Shown: piece after piece, positions 14,101-26,100 of the stretch
Numbering within the stretch: the first letter of the stretch is position 1
Layout: each line of letters opens with the position of its first letter
Origin: Himantopus leucocephalus
Taxonomy: Eukaryota > Chordata > Aves > Charadriiformes > Recurvirostridae
Direction: 5' to 3'
NCBI GenBank assembly: GCA_003993805.1
Contig: RSEF01000019.1
Span: forward strand, 7,973,140 to 8,037,139
DNA length: 64,000 nt
Program-made: the position numbers and the translations under genes
The notes under the pieces: model-generated
Database searches by the model: none
What the model was told of the DNA's origin: nothing
What the model saw: the letters and a program-made list of their open reading frames with translations, nothing else

Positions 14101-17100
14101 GGGGCAACCCCCGGTATCAATACACACTGGGGGATGAACGGATGGAGAGGAGCCCTGCCAAGAAGGACCTGGAGGTACTGGTAGGTGAAAAGCTGGACAT
14201 GAGCCGACAAAGTACACTTGCAGCCCAGAAAGCCTACTGCATCCTGGCTGCATCCCCAGCAGCATGGCCAGCAGGGCGAGGGAGGGGATTCTGCCCCTCT
14301 GCTCTACTCCGGTGAGACCCCACCTGGAGTACTGTGTCCAGCTCTGGGGCCACCAGCATAAGAAGGACATGGACCTGTTGGACCAGGGCCAGAGGAGGTC
14401 CACAAAAATGCTCCGAGGGCTGGAGCCCCTCTGCTGTGAGGACAGGCTGAGAGAGTTGGGGGTCTTCAGCTTGGAGAAGAGAAGGCTCCAGGGAGACCTT
14501 GTTGTGGCCTTTCATTACCTAGAGGGGGGCCTACAGGAAAGATAGGGACAAACTTTTTAGCAGGGCTTATTGCGATAGGGCATGGGGTAATGGTTTTAAA
14601 CTAAAAGAGGGAAGATTTAGACTAGATGTAAGGAAGAAATTTTTTACAGTGAGGATGGTGAAACACTTGCCCAGGTTGCCCAGAGAGGTGGCAGATGCCC
14701 CATCCCTGGAAACATTGAAGGTCAGGTCGGACGGGGCTCTGAGCAACCTGATCTAGTTGAAGATGTCCCTGCTCATTGCAGGGGGGTTGGAACTAGATGA
14801 TCTTCAAGGTCCCTTCCAACCCAAACTATTCTATGATTCTATGATAGCTAATACACTAAATGGCATGGATATGTTACTGGATAAAAATACAAGTCCTAGT
14901 CCTGTAAGCCCTTAAACATGTGAATAGACTCATCAACATCAGAGGAAGCAGTCCACATTTAAGCACATGCTGAAGTGTTTCTCAGAAGGTTGCATTCAAC
15001 TGTCTAATTTCATTACAGAGACACTTGGCAATGAATATCCAAAGATACTAAATGGTTAGGTATGAAGTAATTTACAGTACCAAGAGGCACCAGTAACACC
15101 TGTCTGAAGTTACAGACAAGCAATCCCAAACCCCCTGCTTTAATCCTTTAAACATCAGTATTCATCTTCCTTGCTTTTGTCTTTTGAAGAAATACCAGGT
15201 ACAAAAAAAGACCATGTAAACATCCTGCAGTTCTCCAGTAGGCCAAGGTCCCGTTAAAGTTAACAGAAACTCTGGGACAGAAGGCCCTAAGTGAGGATCT
15301 CCAGAGGTTGCACAGGGATGATCAACAAATAGTTGACAAGAACAGGTTCTCTCTCAGCAACGAAACGAAGACAGCCCTGTAAAAATCTCTTACCAAACCT
15401 AGAGAGAAAAAAAGAAAGAAGAAATATTTCTTTTAGACACTCATATTCATGTGACAGGATACACATTTTAATAGAGCAGAAACTCTTTCCTGCAGCGTTT
15501 GATATCAGGTTTACAAACATCTCTGTTTTTGCACAGGCTCCTGAAGTCACTGCAGAGCCAGTATTTTCCTGCTTACAAATGGTAGTCTTTGCTGGGTAGA
15601 GCTCCAGCTCCAGTCTGTGAGTGAAGTGGACAAGACTGCACCTGAATTTTGGCTTGCAGACGAGAAGTACTAATAAGGCTGCACAACTCAGTCAGCTGGC
15701 AGGCTCCGTGGAAGTGCCTGAATCACAAAAGTGCTACACAGCAGAACCAGGTTCTTACCACTGAATTTCAAAACAAAGCTGTGCATTGGCCACAGATGCT
15801 TACTTGCTGCATTTAGAGGTTTAGCAATTCGGAGGTTTTAGTATATACTTCATATGCACCCACAGTGCAGAAGAATGCTGAACTGCTTACAAGGCTACGC
15901 ATCATGACGTGAACTCTTACATGTTAATCAGCAGGCAATACAGTACCGCAGCATCAAAAGCACAGCCCTTTGCTGTTAATGCTCACACCCAAAATCTCAG
16001 CTCCATTCTGAGCTGGGCTAGTTTCCCTTATACAAAAATGTAATTTTGGCAAAAAGGTCCTGAATAGAACAGGCTCTAGAACTGGAGCACTGAATGCCCT
16101 TTAGTATGAACACAGCCCACCAGTGCCCATGGGGAAGGAGAAAGTGTCGTGCTTACTTTATTGGAGGAACTTCATCTATCCTGTTTCCCAGCTGTGATTC
16201 ATGGGACTTGCTCCTTGTGAGGGTCGGAAAGTTAGGTAGCAGCTGAAAAACCTTTCGGCAAGGGGGAGGAGGAGTCCGTGGTGGCTTCAACTTATGCCGT
16301 CTCTTGGCTTGAGGAGTGGTTGGTGGAGTGATGGTGATGCTGTGAGGAGTCCGTGGCGTTAACCTTCCACTGTGTGCAGGGAATGAAAAAGGGTCCAGGA
16401 GGTTTTCTGCATAGATAGAAGGTCCATGACTTGAGGCAAGAGAATCTGAAGATGGGATTGTAGATACCGACACAGAACGTGCCTGCTGGCTGTTGCCCTT
16501 GGGAAGGTGCAGTGCAGAGGGAGTCCACGTGGGTGCAGAGGAGCAGGGGGCTTCGGTCGTGTTTGTAGAGCTGTTCTCTCGGCGTGCCTCAGAAAGATTC
16601 ATCAGCACATCATCTTTTAACTCCCCAGCTGTTCACCAACCGCAGCAATGTTAGTGATTGATTAAAAAGAAAAGCCAATGTATATACACATACTGCATCA
16701 TGCTGCTTTAGGCTATAAAGTGGTTTGTTTTCCCCTGCTTTGCACCTAGCCAAAGTGCAAGCCTAGTTTCTCCTCCCCTGACACCCATCTAAGACATCAG
16801 CTAAAGTAACCTTTAAAATGAGAATGGCAGTAACTACCCTTCTTTCCTATCTGTAGCTATGTATATCAAAAGCTAAAATCAGGTCCTATGTTCTAAGATG
16901 GGCTGAGTTTTAACAGACTGGGGCCCTATGGAAGAATGAGAGATAGGCGTATCTACATAAAACAGGCACCCACATCCCACTGCAAACCTATGTGGATTTA
17001 GTGCCAATCTGTTTAGACAAATCTGTACATCCAACCTGGCACCCTGTCTGCTTTTACACTGGTCTTTGGTAAAAAGAGGAAACTATTTTCTATTAGCCAA

Positions 17101-20100
17101 CAGAACTGCTAAATACCACCTAAATTGGAAATAAGGGGTATCTAGGAGCTCCCGATCCTCATTTGGCCACTTTTCTCTCTCTCTGGCATGTAACCAGTGC
17201 CTGGAACTCACCTGACACCTGGAGTACTGGCGCACTGCTGTTCAATTACAGGCAGCAACAGCACTCAGCACAGTGTTGCTGTGTTTGTTCTGACTGTATT
17301 TGATAGAGCTGCACCAGGGACAGACATCTGGACAAAAAGGAACGACCACATCCCGCTGGATTGTTGGTGGAGCCCAGCACTGCCTTCCTACAATGCCTAG
17401 CACTGTAGTTCAGAATGATCCAGTACAGCTTGTAGACCAGTTCTGAATAAAAACGGGGAAAAAAAGGTGCAAAGGCCTGCAGGCAGCAAAGGAGGAAGGC
17501 ACAGTTTATTGGAATAATTTCAAAGCCTCAATTCAACAGGACAACTCTGTTTTAATTTTAAGTATGTCCTTAACGACTTGAATCAAGGTGAAAAGTCAAA
17601 GCTTCAGGCCCTGATGTCCTATTGACCAGTCAGTGGCTGAAAAGAGATGATATACTTGGATTTTTAAAAATGCCATTTCTTTATAGTAAGTGAATGCCTT
17701 GACTTCTAAACAATGGCTGGTTTTGCAACAGTATGCATGGGAAATATCTGACAGCCCAGGACAAGAAAGATTAGAAAAAAGGAAATATGAAACTGAGCTG
17801 TTTGCTGACTTTTCCATTAACTAATCTTTATGATTTGCGAATGGTATGAACTGTCATAATACCAACAGGAAACATCACCTTTCAGTGACAGATTGATAAC
17901 TGCTACAAAGAAAGATCTGATGCACGTTAGAACCAGTATGCTATGAGAAACACTCTCATACAAACAGATTTTACAATGCCTTTGAAAGCAGCCTGGGGAA
18001 GGTGACAGGGGAAGACGCTGAAATAGCACTCTAGGAATCTTGAGTTTGACTCATCTTAAATAACTTGGTCAGATCCATTTGCATGCTGAAAACTTGCATT
18101 TCTAATTACACAATACCTTTCTTTCCATAATTTCAAGGTAAATCAGGGTTCTTTCTAGTTCTTGAATGTGCTATTGGAATTTGGCTAATGATTCTATCAA
18201 TTCTAGCAGTCAAAGAAAGATAGCAGGAGGCAAGCGGTTTTAAAGAGAAGTGAATGAACTGGCATGCTACAAGCTATGCAGTGATAAAGGGTTGTCAGAG
18301 CAATGTTTTTCTCTTCTAAAGCATTGAGCTGAACAATACTCGGGCTTCAGAGCAAAGTAATGCCAAACAGAATTACACCTTCTCTCTGAGCTAGCAATAT
18401 TTGGGGAGGGGATTACCTACACGAAATCTGGTTGTGTTCATTATGTCAAGGATATGTGTACTGAATGATGAAGGATTAATTGGTGCATTAGACACAACTC
18501 TGAATAGAGACGGAATAAGGATATAGTCTATTGAATAGGAGAGGTTATTTCTACATAAATTTATTTCCACTTATTTATTTATTTGATATGCTGTCAAAAC
18601 CAAATTCAATCCACAGCTCTAGATGCGTTTGGTTACTGCAACTACATGTACATCCAAGAGCCATAACCTGATACTGGTTACAGAATATACCCAAAGACAT
18701 TCTCAAGAGGTTTTTGCAGATTGTCTCATATGAAAGGAAGCAGGATGGGGGACGGATTGCCAAGAAACTAATTCCATAGAACAACAAGGCAGTCTGTACC
18801 TGATTCAGTCACCTTCCGTAAGCAGCTCAGTGCCCCATTGAGCCTGGAGCACTCCTCATCTCTGGCACCACATCTCTTCATTGTTTCTTTCACCTTTGAC
18901 TCATTCATTTCTAGTAAGGCATCTAAGGTTAGCTCCTCTGGTATTCTCTGCAGAAAAACAAGATAATACATTTTTTTTTTTAATATACATATATAAATAA
19001 GACTGTTACTTGTTACTCTGATGTACTTTAAATAGTGCCACTGTCTCACTGACAGGTCTGACTCATGATTTACTCATTTTGGTAGTGCACCTCTCTTAAG
19101 GATCACTGAGTCAGTAGTGACCACGCGGCAGATCTCACCAGTGCTCAACCTCCTCCCTACATCATGAGAGACCAGGTGTATGCTCGAGTGTGCTCTCTAT
19201 TATTAGGATGTTATGGTTGTTCTCTGGTATTTAAGTTAGGAATAGAGGTGATTGAAATATTCTTCTCCCCTTGTGGAAAGTTTTTGCTTAGTATTTTTGA
19301 AAAGCTGCTAATAAAAGCTTAACTTTTTCATTAAAAATAGCAGTGAGAAACAAAACAGGCCTAAAACCTAAAAAAAAGTCAGATAAAGATGTTTGGCTTT
19401 TGAGTAGGGAAGTGAAAAGTAAAACCAGTGAGGAAAATTACTTCTTTTGTTAAACAAAAATAAATGTTTTGACAAAGAGATAGCAACCTCCTCCTCAAGC
19501 AATTTTTCCTTCATTACAGAACCAGCCTTACCCATATCTTGCCTGAAAAGACATTTGTGCAGAATTCCTTGCACGTCTTAATACACCAAAGCCCCCAAAG
19601 TGATAAGGTTTAGATCAGGCAGACACGAAAGATACAAGAGACTGGAAAGCATGAAATGATCTGGTATTTCCTGACACGGAATTGAGCTGTGTCGCCTCTC
19701 TCCTCCCCTACTCAAATGTTTCCAGCGTAAGTCTGCAGCAATTGTGGTTAATAAACAAAACCAGGATATTTAGCCCAGATGCCCAGGAATTTCCCTGAAA
19801 GTTTTGCCTAAACAAACCTCACTGTTGCCTACTCTCACAATGAGATCACAAATTTCACAATTTTGTCTCTTTCCTAAAGTTTCAACTCCTGGAATCAAGC
19901 TATATAAAAGGGTATCAACTTTTATTTGAAGGGGAAACTCAGAAGTGTCTCTCACTGTGTGGAGAAACAAAAAACTTGAAATCCTCTAGACTCTTAAACC
20001 CCGCTTCCAACTATAAATCAAATTTGAATGTTGTTGAACGTCCTTTAACAATCACATCTTTCTTAATCCAGACTCATGCCTTTGAGATCTGACGCATGAC

Positions 20101-23100
20101 TTCTGATTTTAACTGTGACAGTGCTAGAAACAGCCCCAACCTTTGGAGCTTTGTAGGTGGTAACACAAAGAGTAATCACATAGTTTCCATTTTTAGTAAC
20201 TGTTGCATGGAGCAAATAAAAAGAATAAATTAAGAAAGGGCAGACGTCAAAGAAATGCATCCTGCATCTTCTGTCACATGCCCTGAACCGGATGAAACAC
20301 AAAAACACAGCTGACTCAAGGAGAGGCCAAGAATTTAAATGAGCAGTAAGCACAAAGCAGGTTCATAGTAGAGCCAGAGTTCAATGAAGTTTGGCTAAAT
20401 TTTCTTGTTCTTCTATAATTAATATTAGCAGAATAAAAAAAGCACAGATATTCCACCTGACACTGTGTGTTATTATTCATTTTTCTGCACACCTACACCA
20501 CCAAGATACAGGAGTACGACTGCCCCAAACACTTGTCCTTGAATGACTTCCACTTGGGTAAAATGAAGGCAGCACAAAGACTCCAGCAAAAATGCAGTGC
20601 AAAATCTGCTCTCCTGGGATTCCTAACCTGATATTACACTCCAAAGGACAAAAAACCCCAGGGATTCAGATCGTTTGAAATGAAATTGGAATGAGTTTCC
20701 ACAACTCAAATATTCCAGCACGAAGCCAGTACAGGTTTGCTCACACAGATGCCCGGTTGAACTGAGTTGATAACAACAGAATTAAACCGAATCTTTCTTA
20801 TAGTCAGTTACTTCCCCAGCACCCCCTGAATTCCTCTCCCTTGCACTCAGCCGGGCAGTTCACAGAAGCATCTTTGTTGAGCGGTATCACAAGGGTGGTT
20901 CTGCGATGCAGGACACCAGCCTCGCAGCGACACAAGCAGCTCTAAAAGGGATAGTGACTGAGGGTAAACAGCCGTGGAGCGAGTTCTAGCATAGTACAGG
21001 AGAAAGTTTTCTACATCACCACGGGTGCCCCTGTGCTCTGGAGCAGGGACAGTAATGCTTCCCCATTAAGCATAAGGGAAAGCCAATGTCTCTTACAAAA
21101 ACATTTATCCCATTTCACGCTTTTACATGGTCTTAGAGTAAGCGGGATTACAGCGGTGTCATTCTCGAATTATCTTGAAACATTTCCTCACCCCCACCAC
21201 TCCCCACTAAGAAAACAACCCAGATTATGCAGCCACTGTTTTAAGCAGCAGCGTCATTCCAGATCCCAGCATAAGCTACCAAGTCACGTTACCCGCATCA
21301 CCTCACTTCCCCATCCTTCGCATGACACAAATGTAACCAGTAACTTATTAGAGCTATTAGTAAGTCAATCAGTAAAGTGGAAGAGACTAAGATTTCCAGG
21401 GGAAAGCAAAGCTTTTTCACCACAGCCAGTTCCATGGCACGGGCTTTAAATGGCCAGTGCCAGCAGCTGAAATGCAGGGCCAGCTGGGACAGGACTGGTC
21501 GCAGCACCGCAGGGGATCTGATTTCTCCGATGCCTGCTCTGCAGCAGGATCCAGAGCAGACAAGCAGCACTGACCTGCAGTGTTAACCCTCAGGGCAGCG
21601 ATTGGCACAGGGGGTGTCAAGGCTTGGCAGAAATGCTAGTGAGCCACAATGCCTCGTAAAACCAAGTGTGGCGTCAAGATACTGAAAAACGTTCTCCCCA
21701 TCCAGTTTAGAGATGACAGGAAAATCAGTAAAGCAAATCCCAATAAAATAATTTAAAAAACCCCAAAACATAGAGGCTAGAAAAAAAAGGAGGAAATTAG
21801 TCTGGTGTGCAAGCCTGTCTTGACCCAAGTAGCCAGGATGCAGTCAGGTTCTCTTCTGCCTATTCTCCTTTTAGGAGGAGCGCAAAGTACAGCAGTTACC
21901 ATGGGCAGATGCCACTGTACCTTTGAGAAGAGCCTTGCACCTGTACAGTTAGTCCTCAGTGGAATAAGAAATGGGCTATTAGGCCTTTGGACTGAAAAAA
22001 ATGAGCATATACTGAGTGTGTGCTTCAATTTGTGTCAATAAGGTGGAAGTGACTATTTTAACTTACCCCAAATTAGCTCTCCTGGTTGCACTAGTATAGA
22101 CAAGGCTTAACTGAGGAATTCCCATTGCCTACTGTAAGAGGTATGTGGAATGGCATCTGGGCTCAGCTCCTCGTTGTAACAGCACACACGCTGCTCCCAA
22201 GGCACAAGTCAAGCGCAAAACTGTTGAGCTCAGAACCAGTACAGCTGCCTGAGGACGGCAGGGATGGGGCGCTGAGGCACTCACTGAGTGGGCCTGGGTC
22301 CTGCACAGTGGCGTTCCGAGACCCACAGGCCCTTCTCTCATTCCCCGCTGGGAGCACAACCAAACATGTCCTGGCACAGAGAACTTAGCTGTCATCTTTG
22401 TCCCACGGCAGCTAGATGGTTAAACTCCAGGACTGCCTGTTCTTGCAAGTCGGATGGTGTTTAGAGCTTTTCTTTTTTAAAGATCAAACCCCTGTAACCA
22501 GGAATCCCCAGCTGTCACGTTTAGTTTTCAAGCCTTCCTGGTCACAGAGAAAAACCTTGAAAATATTTTTTTTAAAATTACAAAACATTCCAAACTATTG
22601 AGCTTTTTAGAAGCGTTAGGGCGTTTTTTCCTTTGTCTCATTCATTTGCAGGACACAAACACTGCGGAGGTCTTGATCACCCCTAAGCTGACTGGGTTCA
22701 CTTCCTTAAGCAAGTCTGTGCTCTACAACTCAATGTGTGGCCTGCCATGAAAAGCTGGAATGGTTCACACAAAGCACAACTGAGCAGCAAAGGGCAGCCC
22801 CAGCTCTCCACTGCGAACTTTGCTCTGCATCCCTACCATGATCTCACGCAGACACGCGCCCCTGACAAAAGGCCCCGCCTGCCGCTAGCTTGCCCCCTTC
22901 CTGGGTCTGCATGTAAAGTCCAACCTACTCTTTTGCTCAATAGTTTAATTTTAGAAAGACAGAATAGCAAGTTGTAGGAAAGTATAAGCACAGAAAAGGA
23001 GATTATATTTAAACAATCCCAATGACCTTGAGCTGGGAGAGCTCAGACTTTCTGAACCTGCTGCCAGCCCCCATGACACGCGACAAAAGAAATAAGCCTT

Positions 23101-26100
23101 AAAAGGGGGGGCGGGGGGACGGGAAGTAAGAGGCTTTCTTTAAACAGCCACTCATGTGCTGCACATATGTGGTGGCTTAATATAAAACTGGTCAACCTGA
23201 TCCCTGTAAGATTGGCCCGATATGATTTAGCTCTGTGTTAGCCCCCCAGCCAGTGTGATAATGATGAAGGTCACAAGTTCAAGATGGCTCTTAAAACAGG
23301 TTCAATTGCTGCGGATGCTCTGGCTCAGCTGTTGAGCTGGGGGGAAGAATGTCCCCTGTGAAGTGCCCTGACAGCGTCCATCTCAGCAGAGCATGTGGCA
23401 GGCTCCCGCCCCTCAGTGCAAGTGCAATTCGGGGCCCTTGCGAAGAAGTTACTCCCAATCTTCAGCACCAACGGTGAGAAATGTGGGTTCAACAGACTGC
23501 TCCTTAAATGCTGTGGCTTCTCAAAAAATGCAGCTTTAAAAAAATGCAGCTTAAAGGCTCACATTAGGGCCAAGCTAAGCACTACCTCCCTGGGAACACC
23601 TTGTCTTGACTACAGAATGACAGGGGAAGCTGCAAGATATTCAGATACTACTCTAATAATAAGGTCGAATAAAAAAAAAAAAAAAGGAAGAAAGAGCAAG
23701 CAGGAGACGGAACCTGCTTTCAATCTTTCAGCACCTCAAAACTGCCAGCAAAATCTAAAGCCTTACTCACCACACACATTGCTCAGCAGAAGTGATGCTA
23801 AAAAGCCCAAACCAGGAAATTATTCCTCTCTACAAGAGGTAAGAGGACTTCTCTACAAAGCCCTTCTGCTTATCAGACATACAGACTGTGCACTTTGTGG
23901 TACTCATGTTTAAAAGAGAGAAAAGTAAAATAAACCACAGTGTATCCAAGAAGCCATCCAAAGGTTAGTCTCAATTAGTCAGGGTGAAGTGTTCACAGTA
24001 GCGTAAGAAGGTCTTGAATCTTGTCTGGTGTCCAACTTAAATCCCTGAAACGTGGCAAAAATGCTGGTATCTAACACAGTAGATGGGTTATTTTTGGTAA
24101 AGATTCCTCCCTGCAGATAAGCCTACGGAGCTAATGCTGCTGCGAGCACTGCAAAATCAGTCTGACCTGCTCCTCAATCTAGTAGACAGAGCTCTTCCTA
24201 TAAAGCTGCACAGTTGTCAAGGCCCCAAATGCCTCCTCTTAAATCAATACATTCCCTCACCGATCATCCTCCCGTAAGGCAGCAGATGCTAGAAGAGAAA
24301 GCCCATTACATAAGGTGCTTAAATTCCCACTGATAGCCCTAAGCAAAGCATCTAAGGATGCTCTTAAGAACATCTTGTGCCTGCTAGTTGTTACTTTGCT
24401 CTGGTTTTCTGGTGTCCAGTGAAGAAGGTACTGAAAACATGTTGTATTTTTAAATTTCTGGAGATTTTATGGGCCTTCTGGAAAGCCTCTCACATGAAAT
24501 TTCAAGCTTGCATTAAGCTGTGAGTATACACAGGCTATGGTTTCACACAACATCTCCCTCTTCACTGTTTCACCTCTCACACAACAGGCAGGGTGAAGAG
24601 GAGCTGACAGTCTCAGGACGTTCCCATTCAGTTTGCTCTTTGTGGACAGGATAGCTGCTGTCACTTACTGCTTTTCTGTGGGAAAACAGAGGTAGCGGTT
24701 GCAGTGTTTCACTGCAGATCCTGCAGGGTAGCGTGAGCCTGGTGCTGACCTCATGCCATGAACCCTTCACAGTGAACAAGGCTGCAAGGGGCACCTGGAT
24801 GCGCTGGCAGGGGAGGGGAATCCTGGCAGTAGTAGAGAATATTTTCCAAGAGCTGTTTACACTGGGGAGGGGCCTTCAGCTAGAACATGGAATGGAGTTT
24901 AAGATCCAGGAAGCCTGCAGGACAGAGTTAATTTGCATACAAACAATTAGCACATTCAGGATCTCTGCTATCTAGCAGTCCAGTCAGAGCTTCTGCTGCC
25001 AGGCCCATGGAAATCCCCAGCAAATGGACGAAGTCCTCATAGTCTGTTCACACAGATATGCGGACAGAAAAAGATGAGAGGATACAGCTGTGGAAACCTG
25101 ATAGGCTTAGGCAGATCCACTACTTCTATTCCCCCAACCAAAGTAAGGATGCACACACATGAACCCCACACTTTTCCTCCAACAACTGATCAGCATGATC
25201 TGCTACAAGTTAGATCACAGTCCGCACAAGTATAACCATCTGCCATAGTCTCACCGGATCAACCCTATGTCAATGCCTCATCCTTTACAGACTTTTACAG
25301 GGGCAGCAGGAGACTCTTAACAGACAATTCCCACTCAAGGCACGAGCCTTTCCTGTTCCGCTCCCCAGTGTGCCAAGTGCTGTCCCTGGCTTGCTCAGGA
25401 ACCACTCCTGACTACTTACAAGATATTAGGTCTTCGGCATAAATGCTAAATGGGGAATGAGACAAGTTTCACAAGCAAACAGGAGTTACTATGAAAAAAC
25501 ATACACAATGGGAGTCAAATACATCCCCCAAGTGGAACAGCCATAAACCAGATCCAACCACAGCACTGTTTCATCTGCTCCCACATAGTGTCCCTGGTGG
25601 CAAAGTTCTGCTTATAGCCAGCAATCACTAGGGCAGGATTTGCCCCTCCCTGTGCATGACAGTTATCTACTCTAAAAACAGCTTTCCAAACTTGATTGAC
25701 TGGAACCCCTGCTACATGGTGAGCAGGGCTGGTTCAGACATGTTTCAGAGGATGATAAAGAGATGAGTATGTTCTTAAGTTACTTTTTAAGATGGTGACA
25801 AGTTATATGTGAGAAGAAATATAACAGTGGCATTTCTCGGAAGAAAGAACAAGAGTAAAGAGAGAGAGGAATTTTTTCTGTCCTAAAGAAAATAAGCCAA
25901 TAGAGATTTTTTAATCTCTTTTTTTTTGGTAGACATAGCGTAAGCCCAGAACCTAGTAAGTAGCTCTGCAAGAGACTTCTTCCATGAGCCTAAGAGTAGG
26001 GACAGCGCACTGTTCACATCCTCCTTCACTCCTACTCCCCTGTCAATTCTTGATTCCAACTTTAAGGGGAGCAGGACAATCCAGATCAGTATATTTTTCT

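Larger units (their letters stand above)
12409..15393 (-). other. KSR1 intron, 2985 bp, with MIR-like SINE and CR1
   Basis: Lies between the 61-nt exon and the 5-nt microexon. It carries an old MIR-like fragment (about 12790-12915) and a 5'-truncated CR1 LINE (about 13742-14845), both listed separately. The remainder is unremarkable. Confidence 0.88.

Noticed and set aside
13851..14515. Antisense open frames across the CR1 element
   Set aside because: Antisense shadows of the CR1 reverse transcriptase; the plus-strand frame carries the RT motifs and the 3' tail defines the orientation.
16151..16160. A frameshift or assembly error between the CA2 exon and the C1 lead-in exon
   Set aside because: The phase mismatch is fully explained by the 5-nt microexon with strong splice signals and the expected Lys-Phe-Glu-Leu peptide.
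16292..16528. 78-codon minus-strand frame inside the CA2 exon
   Set aside because: Alternative frame of the KSR1 exon. The protein in the other frame matches KSR1 along the full exon.
23395..23913. 172-codon plus-strand open frame, the longest outside KSR1 and CR1
   Set aside because: It starts at GTG, not ATG, contains a poly-Lys stretch encoded by a poly-A run, shows no domain or family signature and no splice context. It fits a chance frame in intron DNA.
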